DNA of 64,000 nucleotides from Coniferiporia sulphurascens (lineage: Eukaryota; Basidiomycota; Agaricomycetes; Hymenochaetales; Hymenochaetaceae): the NCBI GenBank assembly GCA_002794785.1, contig NBBA01000001.1, positions 2,480,001 through 2,544,000 of the forward strand, given 5' to 3'. Positions within the stretch are counted from its first letter, which is position 1; the number at the start of each line of letters is the position of its first letter. Below, one piece after another: positions 1-12,195 of the stretch. The notes below the pieces were generated by a model. The model did no database searches. It was not told the origin of the DNA and saw nothing but the letters and a program-made list of their open reading frames with translations. Both the position numbers and the translations under genes were made by a program.

Positions 1-1722
1 CCAAATGCGTGAACTGGAAATGGGCAATGATGATTTGGAGCGAAACGAACGTGCAGTTAGCTCGAGTCTAGCAGATGTCGAGTCCAAGTACGCAAAGGCA
101 CTCGAGGAGAAGATCCTGATCGAACACGAACTTCTTGACAAGGCGAACGTGGAGGAAGAATGTCAGCGGTTAAAGGATGAAGTAAGAGGTGTGGTAACTT
201 TATCCTTTTTCCATGTGTCCAGCGGTCTCAAGAGTCGCTTTAAGATGCCAACCTTGAAGTTTCTGTGCTGAGGGATCAGCTCGCCCAAGCTCGTTCTTAC
301 GCCAAAGCACAGGCTCGTTCATCAACAATCGACTCATCTACCTCTGGCACTTCGTCCTTCAGGCCACGCATGCCTTCATCAGATGAGAATATACTCTCCG
401 AATCACCCCCAACAGAGTTGCAAATGTCCGATTCAATGCCTAAATCGCAGCAGGGGCCTGCTCGGCAGCTTTCTCGGTCATCCTCGGAGTCGTCTACAAA
501 TTTTGGTACAACGCGGAATGTCTCCTCATCATCTGCGGACTCTATGGTTGGCCGCTCATCGTTGCTCAAGCGAGTTGGCCTTCCGCCTACTTGGGCGGAC
601 TCGCCGCCGGCTAGCGAGAGGACTGCTACTGCTATGATATCGCGCTCGCATACAGTCTCGACGTTCTCCCCCTCTCGCCTCCCCACAAGTACACCTCGCC
701 CTGCCTTCCCGCGCGCCCCGACGGAGGCCAGCGTCAGCTCAACGTCTGCTCTTACTTCAAAGAACAGGGGTGTCCAGATGGTGTCCGAGATGCGTGCTCG
801 AGTGAGAAATTTGGAACAGCGGCTGCATACCCGCGTACCTAGGTTACGAATGGGCAGCATGTCTGGGCGCAAGACTGAGATGGCGACCGCGGCTTCTATG
901 GCGAGTACAAAGAGCGCTTCCTCCGAATTTAGCACACCGGAGACGCGCAGGACGAACCCCAAGAGAAGGAGCGTCGACCTGGAAAGTGAGAGGAGAATGG
1001 GATCTTCGAGTGCGACCAGGCCAGGCGATACTTCGGGCTGGGTATTAATTATGGAAGAGGCCATGAGTCCATCACCGACGAAAGACAGAGAGAAAGAACG
1101 TCGACGCCTTTCCAGCCCAACCTCATCATCACCATTCAGTCTTTCCTCTTCTATGAACGCCAATAGGACTTCAAACATGAAGACTGCGGGTGTTTCTTTA
1201 ATTGACGCGAATTTTACGAAATCCGGTATTCGTCGACCTCAATCGCGTTTGTCCGGAGATGGGCGAGACAGCACTAGCACCGTCTCAACCACAAGCACAC
1301 TCCCTACACCGACGTCCCGACCCACTACGCCAACGTTTTTACCAATTTCTTCTTCCGGGGCGTTCGGGTCAGGTTTGCCAACAATGAAACGTTCAAACGT
1401 TCCAGGTCAGAAACGATCGTCTCTTGGTACGAGCTCACCTTCGCCAGCTCCGACTTCTTTCCTTCAGCCACCAAATACTTACCGGGATGCACATATTTCA
1501 TCATCCGCAACGTCTACGAACAAATCGTTACCTTCCCCACCGGCCAACGGAACAGCACGCTCCTCTCGACCACCGTCGGTACTTGGGCAAAGTCGGATAG
1601 GGAAACCTGCGTCCGGACGAAGAAGTGCTGGCTCAGACGAGCACAATCCAGGTCCGACCATAAAGGAGATGAGCCGCTTTAGATCGGGCAGTACAACGTC
1701 AGCTGGTCGGAGAGGGCTGTGA
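1..1722 (+). CDS. nudE: NudE/NDEL1-like dynein regulator, 5' end outside window
   Basis: NudE proteins bind LIS1 and dynein and act in nuclear migration and microtubule transport. The fragment is open from base 2. Exons: 2-188 and 245-1722, with a 56-nt intron (GTGTGG..TTTAAG). The join restores an unbroken coiled coil, ending RLKDEVRDANLEVSVLRDQL, which matches the end of the conserved NudE N-terminal coiled coil. The remaining roughly 480 residues are rich in Ser, Thr and Pro and of low complexity, with one short helical segment (EMRARVRNLEQRLHT, near base 790), as in fungal NudE tails. At least 554 residues are present and the first part of the coiled coil is missing. A long open frame on the opposite strand inside exon 2 is a composition artefact. 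Confidence 0.82.
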
Positions 1723-2184
1723 CGAGGGTTTTTTTTGTCGTGTTAACGGTCGTGAATAGGTAGACGTTCCTCCGTGTTTTCGAACCTTAACGTTATTTGC
1801 CCCAGACTAGTCTCTCCATCTTATGTTTTCTACCCCGTTTCTTATTTTTCTTTTTCTTTCTGTAATGCTCACCGGTATGCTCTAAGCCTCACCGCCACCG
1901 CTCCTTGGAACCTATTCATATTCGTATTCCCCTGCCCTACTAGTCCGCTTTCTTTTGATATCCCGTGTCAGTCACGATAGGTTATGACGGTAAGATTTAA
2001 TTCATGTATTGGTATCATCTCTCATGGAGAGAGGGGTATATATATGATGATTAGTGCCACTATGGAATTTGGTATCACGATAGTCCGAATTTGGAAGCCC
2101 TGATGTAATGGGGCTTAGCCGTTGTGTACAACACGGGCCACTACTGGCTACATACCACTTACCTTGCCTACTGTACGCAGAGTC
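1723..2184. other. Intergenic region between nudE and ess2
   Basis: This 462-bp stretch follows the nudE stop and should hold its 3' end and the ess2 promoter. It is pyrimidine-rich around 1840-1865 and has short AT-rich runs near 2036-2045. I see no RNA gene or additional coding exon. Confidence 0.6.
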
Positions 2185-3912
2185 ATGTCTGAGTTGTCTA
2201 GGGCGAACCAGGCCTCAAGTCCATCATCTCTTCAGCCTTCAAGGTCGCTAAACCGCCAACAGGTGCTCGAAGAGGACGAGTACACTGAGGCTCTTTCACA
2301 TATCATTGCTCGCGATTTCTTTCCCTCTCTGATCCACCTCGGCGCGACAAATAACTATCTCGATGCTCTGCGCAGCGAAGACCCACAACTAATCAACGCC
2401 TCGGTCAGGCAGCTGCAGGACCTTGCGACGCCTGCAACAGGCAGGTACCAGCCTCTCCAGACGCCCTCCCAGACGCCCTGGGCAGCAGGTCCGTCGGACA
2501 CCCCGTCACGCACGCCTTTTGGGGCAGAGCGGCCCTCGAAGCGGCCCCGGTATGACGTGAATATGAGTCTCGACTCGTTTCAGGCGAAGTATACGTCTGA
2601 GGACAACGCGAGCTTCACACAGATATTGGATGACGAGAACAAAAAGCGGCGGGAGAAATACGGATGGGCATGGGATGCTCAGAGGCGCGTAGAGGCTCAG
2701 AGGGACAGGATGCTCGAAGCACGGGAAAGGCTGTTGATTGAGCCGTCGTCTGCTCCTGGAATAAGAGAGAAGCTCGTGATTGAAGCACCGCAACCAGTTG
2801 GTCTCATTACGCAGAGTGTCAAGGAAGACGATGTGAAGGAAGGGGAAGATGAAGTTATGGGTGATCTTAATGCCGTGGACGAGGCGGTCAAAGATGTTAG
2901 CGTAGTGGTCCGCCAGTCGGATGCAGAGGATAAGAGTGGTGGACAAGTCGATGTAATGGCTCCAAAAGAAGACACACGGCCTGCCGGTGTCGATGGCTGG
3001 AAATTCAGGGTGCGTATTCGTGTCTTGAATCATTGATGGATCTGTGTTCATCAAGTCTTACAGACACGTAATGCATTCATGTTCCCTCCGGATGCTGATG
3101 TTGCTCCATATGAGTCTATTTCCTCGTCTAGTGTTTCCCTGGCCCGTGGAGATTCGAAGATTGTAAAATACGGGAACACTCGGCTACCAGAGCAGAATGA
3201 AGGCACTTCATCGGGAATATCTGAGCCTCCCAGCCCTACTCGTAGTCGAATCGATGCTGCCATTGCCGGTACACCTTGTAAGTATAAGCTCCACAATACA
3301 TTAAACGAGCACTTACATATTTCTCATTAAGATCGACCGCGCTCTCCAACGAATAATGGTTTCTCTCTTCTGCCTTCCATGCCCTCTCCTACACCTTCCG
3401 AGCTCGGACCTGCGGCCGTGAAGCAGCTCATGACCTGGGGTACATTGAACGCGACGCCCCGGATACTCTCTGCATCCGATCCAGCGGACGCAGCCTCTAA
3501 TCTGGACTTCCCTCCCCCCAGTACACCATTTCATTTACCACCGCCTACAAGCCGAGAAGCTTTAAGCCACCGGCTTTCTAACAATGCTTCAAAAAGCTTG
3601 CGTGCTAAAGCTGCATTGATGACCGGAGGGAGTACCCGCCTCGGTTTTCGAACGCCAACGGCCGCACGAAGAGGTGGCGGATCAATGCCCCCACCAAGCT
3701 GGACGCCTCGGAAGGCTGACGCTGCAGGGGCACTTACACCAGCAGCAAGACGATTGTTGGATAGGACGTCTGCGGGAGTAGCGAGTGCACGGAGGGCGGA
3801 CGCGATGGGAAAGACCGCCGGATGGCAGAACAGTAGTGCGAAAGCGAAAGAACGGGATATGAACAAAGTACGATGGACGCCTAGTCCTGCGCCGGTTGCC
3901 GGGAAGCGATGA
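2185..3912 (+). CDS. ess2: ESS2/DGCR14 spliceosome-associated protein
   Basis: ESS2 (DGCR14, Bis1) is a nuclear protein associated with late (C complex) spliceosomes. Exons: 2185-3009, 3064-3277 and 3332-3912, giving about 539 residues. Family hallmarks in order are the N-terminal segment VLEEDEYTEALSHIIARDFF, the SQTPW/TPSRTPFG patch, the YTSEDNASF element, the KTRN-like block rebuilt across the first intron (FRTRNAFMFPPDAD), and the C-terminal AAVKQLMTWGTLNATPR block. I placed the start at 2185 (MSELSRANQ) rather than the upstream in-frame ATG at 2122, because the upstream residues do not resemble the family. The intron phases agree at both joins. Family assignment is firm; the exact start is inferred. 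Confidence 0.9.
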
Positions 3913-4001
3913 TATCAGCTTTTGTACGAGTAGAATGATGGAAGTTTGATTTATGGTACAGACTCAATACATAATAAGGGCTAGATCAATATCAATGTAT
4001 A

Positions 4002-4943
4002 CTATAACGTAGGGGATGTCAACCTCTGCTTTTTTGATGACTTTTCAGCATTCTCAGAATCCCTCGACTCTCTCGATGCGGTAACGCCCCTGGACGATGC
4101 GTCTGACGCAGCCTCCGTGGTCGCCTTGTTCGGCTTTTTCTTGACGATTACGCCCTTGAGAATTTTCTTCGCCCCCGACGCCTTCCTGGCCGGCGTCACC
4201 TGTGTCAGTTTCCCTTTACTGGATGAGGCGGGCTGTCCGTTCGGCGGGGCTGAAGCAGACGGTTTCTCTGGTAATGCATTCCGAGCAGCCACAGCCCTTG
4301 ATAGAGTTTAAAGCAACAGCAGCTTTCGGTATAGTAATAGAACGCACTGCTTGAAGCCGTTGACTTCCTCGGCGTCGTCGAGTTTTCGCTTGAGCTCCTG
4401 CCTCTCCTGCTCGTTGCGAAGGGAGTCGAGGAAGAGTACTTCGTCTTCTTCGAGGGCGCGGAATTGGTTCGCTGGTTATTCTTCGTGAATAAGCAGCGGT
4501 AGCTGGCATTAATATGGCCAGACGAGTATACCTAGTTTCGTCTTTTCCTCCCACTCTTCTTGTTTCGCAGCCTGAATTGTGTCAGAAGGATTTTATCGGC
4601 GCTCTGTAGGGTGCTACCTTATTCGCTGCCAATTTCTAAGGCAAACAGCGAGAGTGAGCGACAGCCACCGAGAGAGAGGGGGATGCCCACCTCGGCGAGA
4701 CTCCTTCCATCGTACACATCTTCAACGGGCTGCGGGGGCGGGGCTTGGCCGAGACTGTATTGATAAACTTAGAAGGCGCGGACTCAGTGCAACGTGAAAA
4801 CAGACGCCTGAGACTCACCGTGCATACGCCGCCTTCCACTGTTCGTCTCTCCTTGCCCGCGCAGAGTCGATGTCGTTCTGGGACACAAAACGCGAACCCA
4901 CCGAGCCTGGCTCGGACGTGATGGAGGGCAAGGCTTCGTCCAT
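4002..4943 (-). CDS. FAM192A/NIP30 family protein
   Basis: This is the NIP30 family (human FAM192A/PSME3IP1; yeast Fyv6 is a distant relative), small nuclear proteins linked to proteasome activator PA28-gamma in animals and to splicing in yeast. Exons on the minus strand: 4943-4819, 4754-4691, 4635-4618, 4571-4532, 4471-4348 and 4296-4002, about 221 residues. The N-terminal half carries the family core: FVSQNDIDSARARRDEQW, then DGRSLAEKLAANKAAKQEEW, then LEEDEVLFLDSL. The C-terminal tail is Lys- and Ser-rich, including GVIVKKKPNK. The third exon is only 18 nt (KLAANK) but is needed for the conserved SLAEKLAANK string. The gene is divergent from the Srf1-like gene, 206 bp away, so the two may share a promoter. 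Confidence 0.85.
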
Positions 4944-5149
4944 GGCTGTGGCTGGCTACTCTCTTTCCCGGGGGTGTGCTCGACTCTCGTCAGACTTGTC
5001 GCGTACAACAGTCGGCGTTACTCTCGAAACGGGAAGTCCAGATTAGCCGCGACCTGCGACTGCGCCGCAATGCTCAGCACCCCCCCTCCAAGTTCTCCTC
5101 CCCCGGCCGCCACGCCTACATCACATCGTGCTGCTCGTCGCCTCCAACG

Positions 5150-6728
5150 ATGAGCTCGTTGAGTTCGGGTCGGCATGCAAGTGTTCGGACTCAAGGCACC
5201 CGGGACACCCGTTCGACCGTTAAGACCGTCGTAACCTCTCCTCGTGAGTTGCGACCTGCTGTGCCGTCCTCGGCTTTAATCTCTAAAACTTACAATGCCT
5301 ATTCCCTTGACTACTTGCAGCGTGGGCTAGCGATGAGCCTCCCTCACCCTCTGTGCAGCATATTCCCTTGTCGTCCTCAGGCAACTCTATCCACCCGAGA
5401 CCATCACAATCGGGTCTGTCTACAACCGGGGAATCTACAGCGTCGACCTCGAACCAAACCGCAACGCAGGTCTACGGTCAGAAGGACGAGCCGCTATGGT
5501 GGATGTTCACACGGAAAGGGAGGGAGGAAGGCCCGCCACAGTGCTCATCCGCGGCGAGACACAACTGGCCAATACTTGCCTCCAGGTTAAACGGATCCAC
5601 AGCGGATCGCGAGCACGAACAGCCTATGAAGCAACGGGCTATGACAACCTGGCTTTCCGGGGCGCAGCGCGTCCGCCAACCTCTCATAGAAGGAGATCCT
5701 GACCCTTCTTCCGACGAAGAGCGGAACAGGAGAAGCTGGGGTCTTCATATCCCGTTACCGACCCCTGCGCCATTTACTCTTTCCCAGAATCGCACGCCGG
5801 GTTGGGAGACGCCCTGGTCTCCACGCGTGGGCCAGCCCTTTCCCGCAATGAACGGGCAGGGGAGTAATTTAGGTACACGAGATGGTTCACCCGAGCTCGC
5901 GAACGGCTTTGGGGAAACCACACAAGGGAGCCAGAGGACGAAATGGTATTATAGAAGGAAGACACTAAGAGCATTCATTTTAAACAACACCTACGTCCCA
6001 TTAGTGCGCATTCAATTGGTCAAGATTTCGACAATCCCCTCACTGAACCATTCGTTTTTATCAGTTATTCCGCGTAATCAATATTACCCTCACTACAGCC
6101 GCGCTTGCAGTGGCAATTACTATCAGACGAACAGAACTGAAGTACAATATACTAGGCGCTATCGGGAGCTCACCGTACGTTTGGTTTTGTAAGAGAGGCT
6201 CTAATCAATTGACCTCGTTTTTTTTATTACAGGATCCTCGTCATCATTTTCGCACCTCTGACACTCGTTCATGTCATGGTAGCCATCTATGTACGGCATA
6301 TTATTTTGAATTCACTGGTATCCGTATACGTGGACTGACTGGCCTTTTGATTCCAGCTCGAGTATTTTGGCCGTCCACTTGGGTTGTGGAGGACGTCCAG
6401 TAAACTCGTCCACACTCTCTCAGAGACTTTATTCGTCTGCGCGTGGTCGGCAGCGCTTTCTCTATGCTTTGACAACTTTTTTACGTCCGTCATTGGATGT
6501 GTCCCCCTCTCATCCATATCCTGGTACAACGAGATCCCTCGCATAACACCCAACATCCCTAATCTCGGCCGTGGCGAAGGCGAGCCTGGGGATTACATTT
6601 GTGACCATCAAGTCGTACTCATTTGCTTGGTCTTTCTCGGGTTGATAATGTACTGCTCTAACCTCTTCATTAGTCTCTTTCGTATTTTCGAGAAAGTCAA
6701 ATACCACATCGCCACTCTACCTCGATAG
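5150..6728 (+). CDS. Srf1-like membrane regulator of phospholipase D
   Basis: The C-terminal half resembles fungal Srf1, a regulator of phospholipase D Spo14. Exons: 5150-5243, 5321-6003, 6065-6174, 6233-6290 and 6357-6728, about 438 residues. The N-terminal half is polar and Ser/Pro-rich, with a WWMFTRKGREEG block that may be a conserved cytosolic motif. Four membrane segments follow: LFRVINITLTTAALAVAITI, ILVIIFAPLTLVHVMVAIY, TLFVCAWSAALSLCFDNFF and VVLICLVFLGLIMYCSNLF. The element YLEYFGRPLGLW between segments 2 and 3 matches the family signature (EYTGKPLGLR type). The start at 5150 is the first in-frame ATG that splices into the body; nearby upstream ATGs run into stops. The family call rests on remembered motif resemblance, so it is moderate. 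Confidence 0.68.
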
Positions 6729-6938
6729 CATTGACAATGGCTTGTGTACAAAAACCTTCGATGTCTCTTATTTCTCAGCTGCATTTATCCTTGTGTTCGG
6801 ATATTTAACTCGTTTTCGAGACACACTCTGTACCATTACACGTTCACTTTCCAGGAATACAACACAGTTTCCCGCAGCGTGGTATCGAAGACTAATCGAA
6901 ACAAAGTACCAATAGGGTTCAATACAGGTTTGCCGATC

Positions 6939-8200
6939 CTAGCCTAGTATTTCATCATCGTGAATGTAGAAGGTAAATTTGTTAATCTTACTTCCTTCAA
7001 CAACGGTTCTGATGAAGCCTGTAATCTCTCCATCTCCTTCGGCTGCTCTCTGCTTTCCCATTATTCTTGTTTCCCTCGAAATTGCTGTCTCAAAAGGATC
7101 GCCTCGTTTCGTTGGCAACGAAAGGGTGATATGGTGCGTTATAGGGGGGAAGAGGTGTGCGCTTGGTAGGATACGAGGTGGAGCTTCGAACGGAGCAGGA
7201 AACGGGTGAAGATGTTGGCGATAAAATGTCGTTTGTACAGGGCCCGTGCTGTTCGCTTGCGACACCCCCGGAATTGCTCCAGTAGAATTATTGTTCAATG
7301 GCGCGAGGCCCCAGTTTGTGAGTACAATGACGGGACCATGGCTTAGTCGGAACTCTTGGAGAGCAACGAGGACCCGACTTAGCGGGCTGGGTGCATCCTT
7401 TCTTTCGATCGCACTATGACGTTGTTGCTCGAGGGTGTACCTGTCAAGCCAATAGAAAGCGCTGATAGAGTCTATCACTAGCAGAGCAATCTCCAGCGAA
7501 GGCATACACTCTGCGTGGTAAGCTGGCAAGCATAAAAGGGTGGCCGCGAGAGACGCAGAGGATACCGGACAGAATACGTGCACCCTTTGCAACGACTCCG
7601 CAACTAGCTCTTGGAGCGAAGGTCGGAACTCTTCACGAAATGCCGGGAGTAAGCAATCGAGATGTTTGGTAAGGAAGCGTTTCACGCGTTGAATATTCCA
7701 TCGCCCGTCGGTATTCATAATGACGGCTGCCTTACACCAGCCTCCTACGTCCACCTTGCAAGGCTGATGTGTCGAACCGTCGACAGGGATCAAAGTAATT
7801 TCCCGGGGGAGGACACATTTCATAGTGAGATGATACACAAGTTGCGTTTTCCCAGATGCGGCTGGGCCCTGTATTTCAATGACATCGCCGCGATTCAGCG
7901 CGGAGGTTGGAGAGGCGTGCTGAGGCGTGCTGAAGAGGAGATGCGCATCAAGACTGGCCAGACCAGTGGATCCAGGTGGGGACACTAATATGATCCACAT
8001 TGAAGCTCTAAAAACATCGAAATGAATTAATAATTACACACGCTGATACAGGACCGAGTTCATAAGCTGTGATTGTCAGCCAGAGGTGTTCGTCAGATAA
8101 TTACAAAGCAACCACAGGATGGGGTGTATACCTGAGAGGCTGATTCGGATTGGATCTCGTCAAGCACATCTGCAGCATTGGAGGTTTTTACTGGAAGCAT
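6939..8200 (-). CDS. XRCC2-like Rad51 paralogue
   Basis: This is a RecA/Rad51-type ATPase fold protein, best matched by XRCC2, which works in a Rad51 paralogue complex during homologous recombination. Exons on the minus strand: 8200-8132, 8066-8042 and 7984-6939, about 379 residues. Walker A is GPAASGKT at about residues 71-78 and is followed by QLVYHLTMKCVLP. Walker B is LLVID at about 199-203 in the context IDSISAFYWLDR, close to the human XRCC2 equivalent. The 25-nt second exon is chosen because it gives a 57-nt second intron; a competing join would need a 30-nt intron, shorter than any other in this window. The gene is divergent from SLX9 over a 325-bp spacer. Confidence 0.8.
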
Positions 8201-8525
8201 TCTGCGGAGACTGGCTGTGAGGGCAGAGTTTGATAAATCTGGCAGCCCAGGCCGTTAAAGGCAAAAGCAAGCTTGAAGTCGGCGTAGAGATAAGTATCAA
8301 AAAGAGGTCGAGGAATATGCCGTGCTTCGTCCGACATCCGTCCGTTGGGAGGTTTTGTTATGAATCTATGGACATTAGGTATACTAGCGGATCATTTACT
8401 AGTGGCAACATTCGGTTGAGGCCCATTTTGGGTCGGGAACTTTCCTGAAAACAAGTGCAAATAAGACTGTTTCAATACGGCGATTGTAGCAAAAGCCCGC
8501 CTTACCATCGACTTAATTATCTGAA
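8201..8525. promoter_or_regulatory. Shared divergent promoter region of the XRCC2-like gene and slx9
   Basis: This 325-bp stretch separates two start codons that point away from each other, so it must hold both promoters. I see no clear TATA box or coding potential in it. A small open frame at 8230-8448 lacks any recognisable family. Confidence 0.6.
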
Positions 8526-9342
8526 ATGGTCAGGCTGTCATAATCTCAGTACATATATCTTATAGCTCACAACCATATCAGCCTAAGGAACGTAGGAAAC
8601 GTACTAATACCCACGACCAGTCTGTGCGCCTGGATAAACGCAGCTTCATTCTCGATGGCAATACGGAACACATCAAAATCGGAGAACACACCGACTTACC
8701 TGTAAGGATATTTAGTGAATTCGTCTGCATCACAGAGAACCTATGGTATATCAGGCGACGGAGGTTCTATCTGTGGTGTCCGTTGACGAGAAGCCGGCTC
8801 TTACCAAGAAAGAAAAGCAACAGCAGAAACACGATGCGTTCATGCAACGTAGGGGCTACTATTGATAAAGACAGAGACAACACACTTATCTCAACCTACA
8901 GGCCTAGAAACCGGCCACACTCCATACTCAAAATCACACACAAGAAGAGTGAAGCGAAAAGCCAAGGAAGAAATTGCCAGTGGCTTTCAAGATATCGCTC
9001 TTGCTTTGCCTAGTGTAGTAGACGACCCCGAGGACGGGAAGACGGAAATTCCGGACTTAAATGCTATGGATTCAGACGTTGTCGAAAACCCGAGGGCCAG
9101 ACCAAAGCAGAAAGTCGGCCGAATCGGCGAAGGAAAAGGCGCCCCTCTCTCCAAAAAGCAGAGGAAGCAAGTATTGTGAGCGATTTCTTGCTGACCAAGG
9201 CTTAGCGCTCATAATGCTGTTTAGAAAAACTGAGAAGTTCCGTCAGCCGCTACTCCTAGCCACACCCGAGTTCGCCAGCAATCCGTTTCAAGCTTTGCGG
9301 ATCCATGCCCAAAATACTCTTGTAAAACATCAACCAAGCTAA
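8526..9342 (+). CDS. slx9: Ribosome biogenesis protein SLX9
   Basis: SLX9 binds pre-rRNA and takes part in 40S subunit maturation and export. Exons: 8526-8528, 8582-8701, 8755-8848, 8902-9175 and 9225-9342, about 202 residues. Family elements in order are PKERRKR near the start, TKKEKQQQKHDAFMQR, HTPYSKSHTRRVKRKAKEEI, GEGKGAPLSKKQRKQVL and the C-terminal PEFASNPFQALRIHAQNTLV. Exon 1 contains only the start codon: the second exon begins with PKERR and has no ATG of its own, and an ATG directly followed by a GTCAGG donor supplies it in phase. All later joins keep phase. The gene is convergent with the coiled-coil gene to its right. Confidence 0.85.
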
Positions 9343-9622
9343 CTCTCGACAGCACGGGGGTTTCAGAGTTCATACTTCGGGATCTTTTCTTCACAGAAAG
9401 GAAGTTAAGCCTATTTATGGTCAACACTACTTACCAGAGTAGTCAGAGAAGGTCGGATATATCATTACACTAGGTATAACATATATTCCACAGTGGCCAG
9501 GAGCGATAGTGGGCGATCAGTACGCATGTAGTGTTCCAGAGTCCAAACATGTGAAAGCGGGGTATAGCATAACATGAAATGCAGGAGTATAGTTAAAAAA
9601 AGATCATCATCAGAGTGGCTGT

Positions 9623-12195
9623 TTATCGTGCCCGAGTTCCTTCATCACCACTATCGCCTTCCCTATGAGTGCTCATTCCCGCACTCCAAACAGTGCTACC
9701 ACTTCCGCTCTCTCCACTTCGCTTGCTCCTCCTGCTTCGCCACTCCTCTCCTCGTTGCCGCCTACTCGGCAGCTCTGTGAATCCACCATTTGACCCCTTC
9801 GCAATCTCTGCGCTCAGCACCTTCTCCCGCTCATCTAAGGCAGCAAGAGTTGTCTCTGCTTCGGCGTGCTCTAGTGCCTCCGCCGTCAGATTGGGTCTCG
9901 GACCAGCAGTTATTGGCGTCGAATTTGCAGAGTTCAAGGAGTTATCTGAGGTGTTGGACCTGGAGCGAAAGAAAGAAAAACGGGATGGCTGCGTAAGCTT
10001 TGGACTTGTCGCCTCGGACTGAAGACTGGGCGTCCCCAGTGATGGGCTATTGGATGAACTAGGACTCCCGATAAAGGGCGATGGCGGTGCTGACACTTGC
10101 GGCTTTTCAATACCCATGAGCTTCATAACAGCATTAAGACGTTCTCTCTCCTTCCTGTCTTCCTCATCCTCGAAAGTATCAAGCTTGCGGGCGTTTACTA
10201 CAGAAGATGCTCCTGGACGCAGACTGAGCGGACGCAAGTTCGGGTTTGGTTCTGGCTTCTTCTCTGACGAGCCACCAAACATCGAAAATGACTTCCAATC
10301 AAACGACATTGAGCGTCTCTGCGTCCTTGAAGTTGGCGTAATTTCAACGGGAGTCGGAGGAGCCGCAGATTGCGAAGGCTCTGGCGATAACTGCGTTGGT
10401 TCCGCGCTGGGAAAGGTCAAACCGAAAATAGCGCTCTGAGGCCTTGCCTTCTTACTCGGCGCGGCTTCTTCGATTTTTTTAGGCGATTGCTTCTTGACAG
10501 GGGAAGGGAGGGGTTTCTCGTAATCAGCGGCGAGTACGTGTTCAAAACCTTCTTGAGCGATAATGCGGTCAATGATTTTCGATGCATAAAGTGACAGAGC
10601 CTTGTTCGCATCTTTGAGAGACTTAACCTCGCTTCGGAGTGCGTCGAGATCTCCACCTGCTGAGCCCGAAGGGTTCGAATCAAGTTTGGCGATGGAGACC
10701 TTTCGGCCGATAGATTCGTGTTTTCCCCGCTTTGCTTTCGGGTTGATAACGGATCGATCGCGGGAGTCCGCTGGGTCTGCTCTACCTTCAAGGATCGCCT
10801 GATTTTCAGCACGTCCAAGTTCAGCTGCGAGATCAAGACCGGGACCAGCAACAGGGAGGTCCGCAAGTGACTCGCCCTTCGGGGCAGGGGAGCGTGACGA
10901 TGCTGCAACACGGCGTCCGCTACGACCCATACGACGACTACGCTCGCGATTGTCCGCGGAGGATACAGAGCCCACATCGTCCAGAACAGCACCGTCCGAA
11001 TCCTGCTCTTCGCCATAAACTCCAGAATCCATATCCTCGGCGAGTTCGTCGACACGGTCCAGAGGAGCTCTGTCAATTGAGCGAAGAGAGCTATGGTCTT
11101 CTCTTTCATGGTCCTCACTATCCGGGTCTTCCTCTTCCTCAACGGAATCCTCATCACTCTCCTTTGTTCCGACTGTCCTGAGAATATCGAACTGGCCATT
11201 AAGCGTCTTCTCGCGGAGAAGAATATTATAGCTCTCGTTTTCTTCCTGCAGCTGGTTATTGACTCGTTTAAGATCTAGGAGCTGAGACGACAGATGCTGA
11301 ACGGTATTTTGGAGAGAAGCATACGATGTGGAAAGAGTAGATAGTTCCAACCGTAGTGATGTCATTTCTGCGGGCTCATTTTCGTCGGTATCGGAAGGTT
11401 GGGTGGTATCCGAGGGCTGAGATATCACTTTGGGCTCTTCTTTGGATTCTTCGATTTCCGATACAGTGCTATCTTCCTCCTGACTGACTAGCAAGCTCTG
11501 ATGAACTTCCGCTGTCTTGCGAGCTTGAACGAGAGACTGTATACGAGATTTCAAATGTTGTTCATTATCGTAGAAAGATTGTCGTTCAGCATCAAATGTC
11601 GCGGTCTGATCATTTCTTAGTAATGTATAATATGTCCGAAGCTCGAGCTTGACACACCTGTTCGTTATATCTTCTAAACACGTCGCGTTTCTCCCTCTCG
11701 AGCTCCTGTACTTGCGCTCTGAGTCTGTCCACAAGCTCTAACCTCGCAACTGTTTCCTCCTCGATCCTAGCTTGATCACTGTATAGCTCTGCCAAACGCG
11801 TTTCGGCAGCGCTTAGGGCGGTGCCCAGATTAGCATTTTCGGCCGTTAATTCCGTCAAGCCTTGCTCCTTATTTTGTATCCGAACGAGGAGCTACGGATG
11901 GCGCGCTTAGATTTATGTATAGCCTAGCTTGAAAACATACCTCTTCCTTTTCCTCCGTTTCTCTTTTCAGAGCTGCTACAAGACTTTCCCTTGAAGCCGC
12001 TTCGCCATCCTGATTAGACGGGAGAGAAGCTTTGGATGTCGATCCACGTCTCCCCACACCGTTTAGCGAGGCGTGAACCTTCGGGGACACTGCCGAGCGA
12101 GCTGTCGCGCCGCGGGCGATTGAGGTAGCGGTCGGCGCGGTAAGAGAAGTCGAAATACGACGGGAGGGGGGTGACCTAGCTGTTGATGTCGCCAT
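9623..12195 (-). CDS. Long coiled-coil protein, function unknown
   Basis: Exons on the minus strand: 12195-11941, 11891-11658 and 11605-9623, about 823 residues. The first 60 or so residues are Ser/Ala/Arg-rich. Residues about 70-330 form heptad-rich coiled coil (for example AETRLAELYSDQARIEEETV and LRLELSTLSTSYASLQ). An acidic stretch (EDSVEEEEDPDSEDHERED) and Ser/Pro-rich low-complexity sequence follow, with further short helices near KSLKDANKALSLYASKIIDR and a C-terminal EAETTLAALDEREKVLSAEI. I recognise no catalytic domain. Similar composition occurs in fungal septation, polarity and microtubule-organising scaffolds, but nothing here allows a choice. Both introns are in phase 0 (49 and 52 nt). 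Confidence 0.75.

Noticed and set aside
297..1178. 293-residue open frame antisense to nudE exon 2
   Set aside because: It lies wholly opposite a Ser-rich coding exon, where antisense frames stay open by composition, and it shows no domain.
8008..8037. 30-nt intron in the XRCC2-like gene joining QRVASMWI
   Set aside because: Shorter than all other introns here; a 57-nt intron ending at 7985 gives an equally open join of normal size.
10417..11199. 260-residue minus-strand frame within the coiled-coil gene
   Set aside because: It is a shifted frame of the coiled-coil exon with a basic, low-complexity translation.
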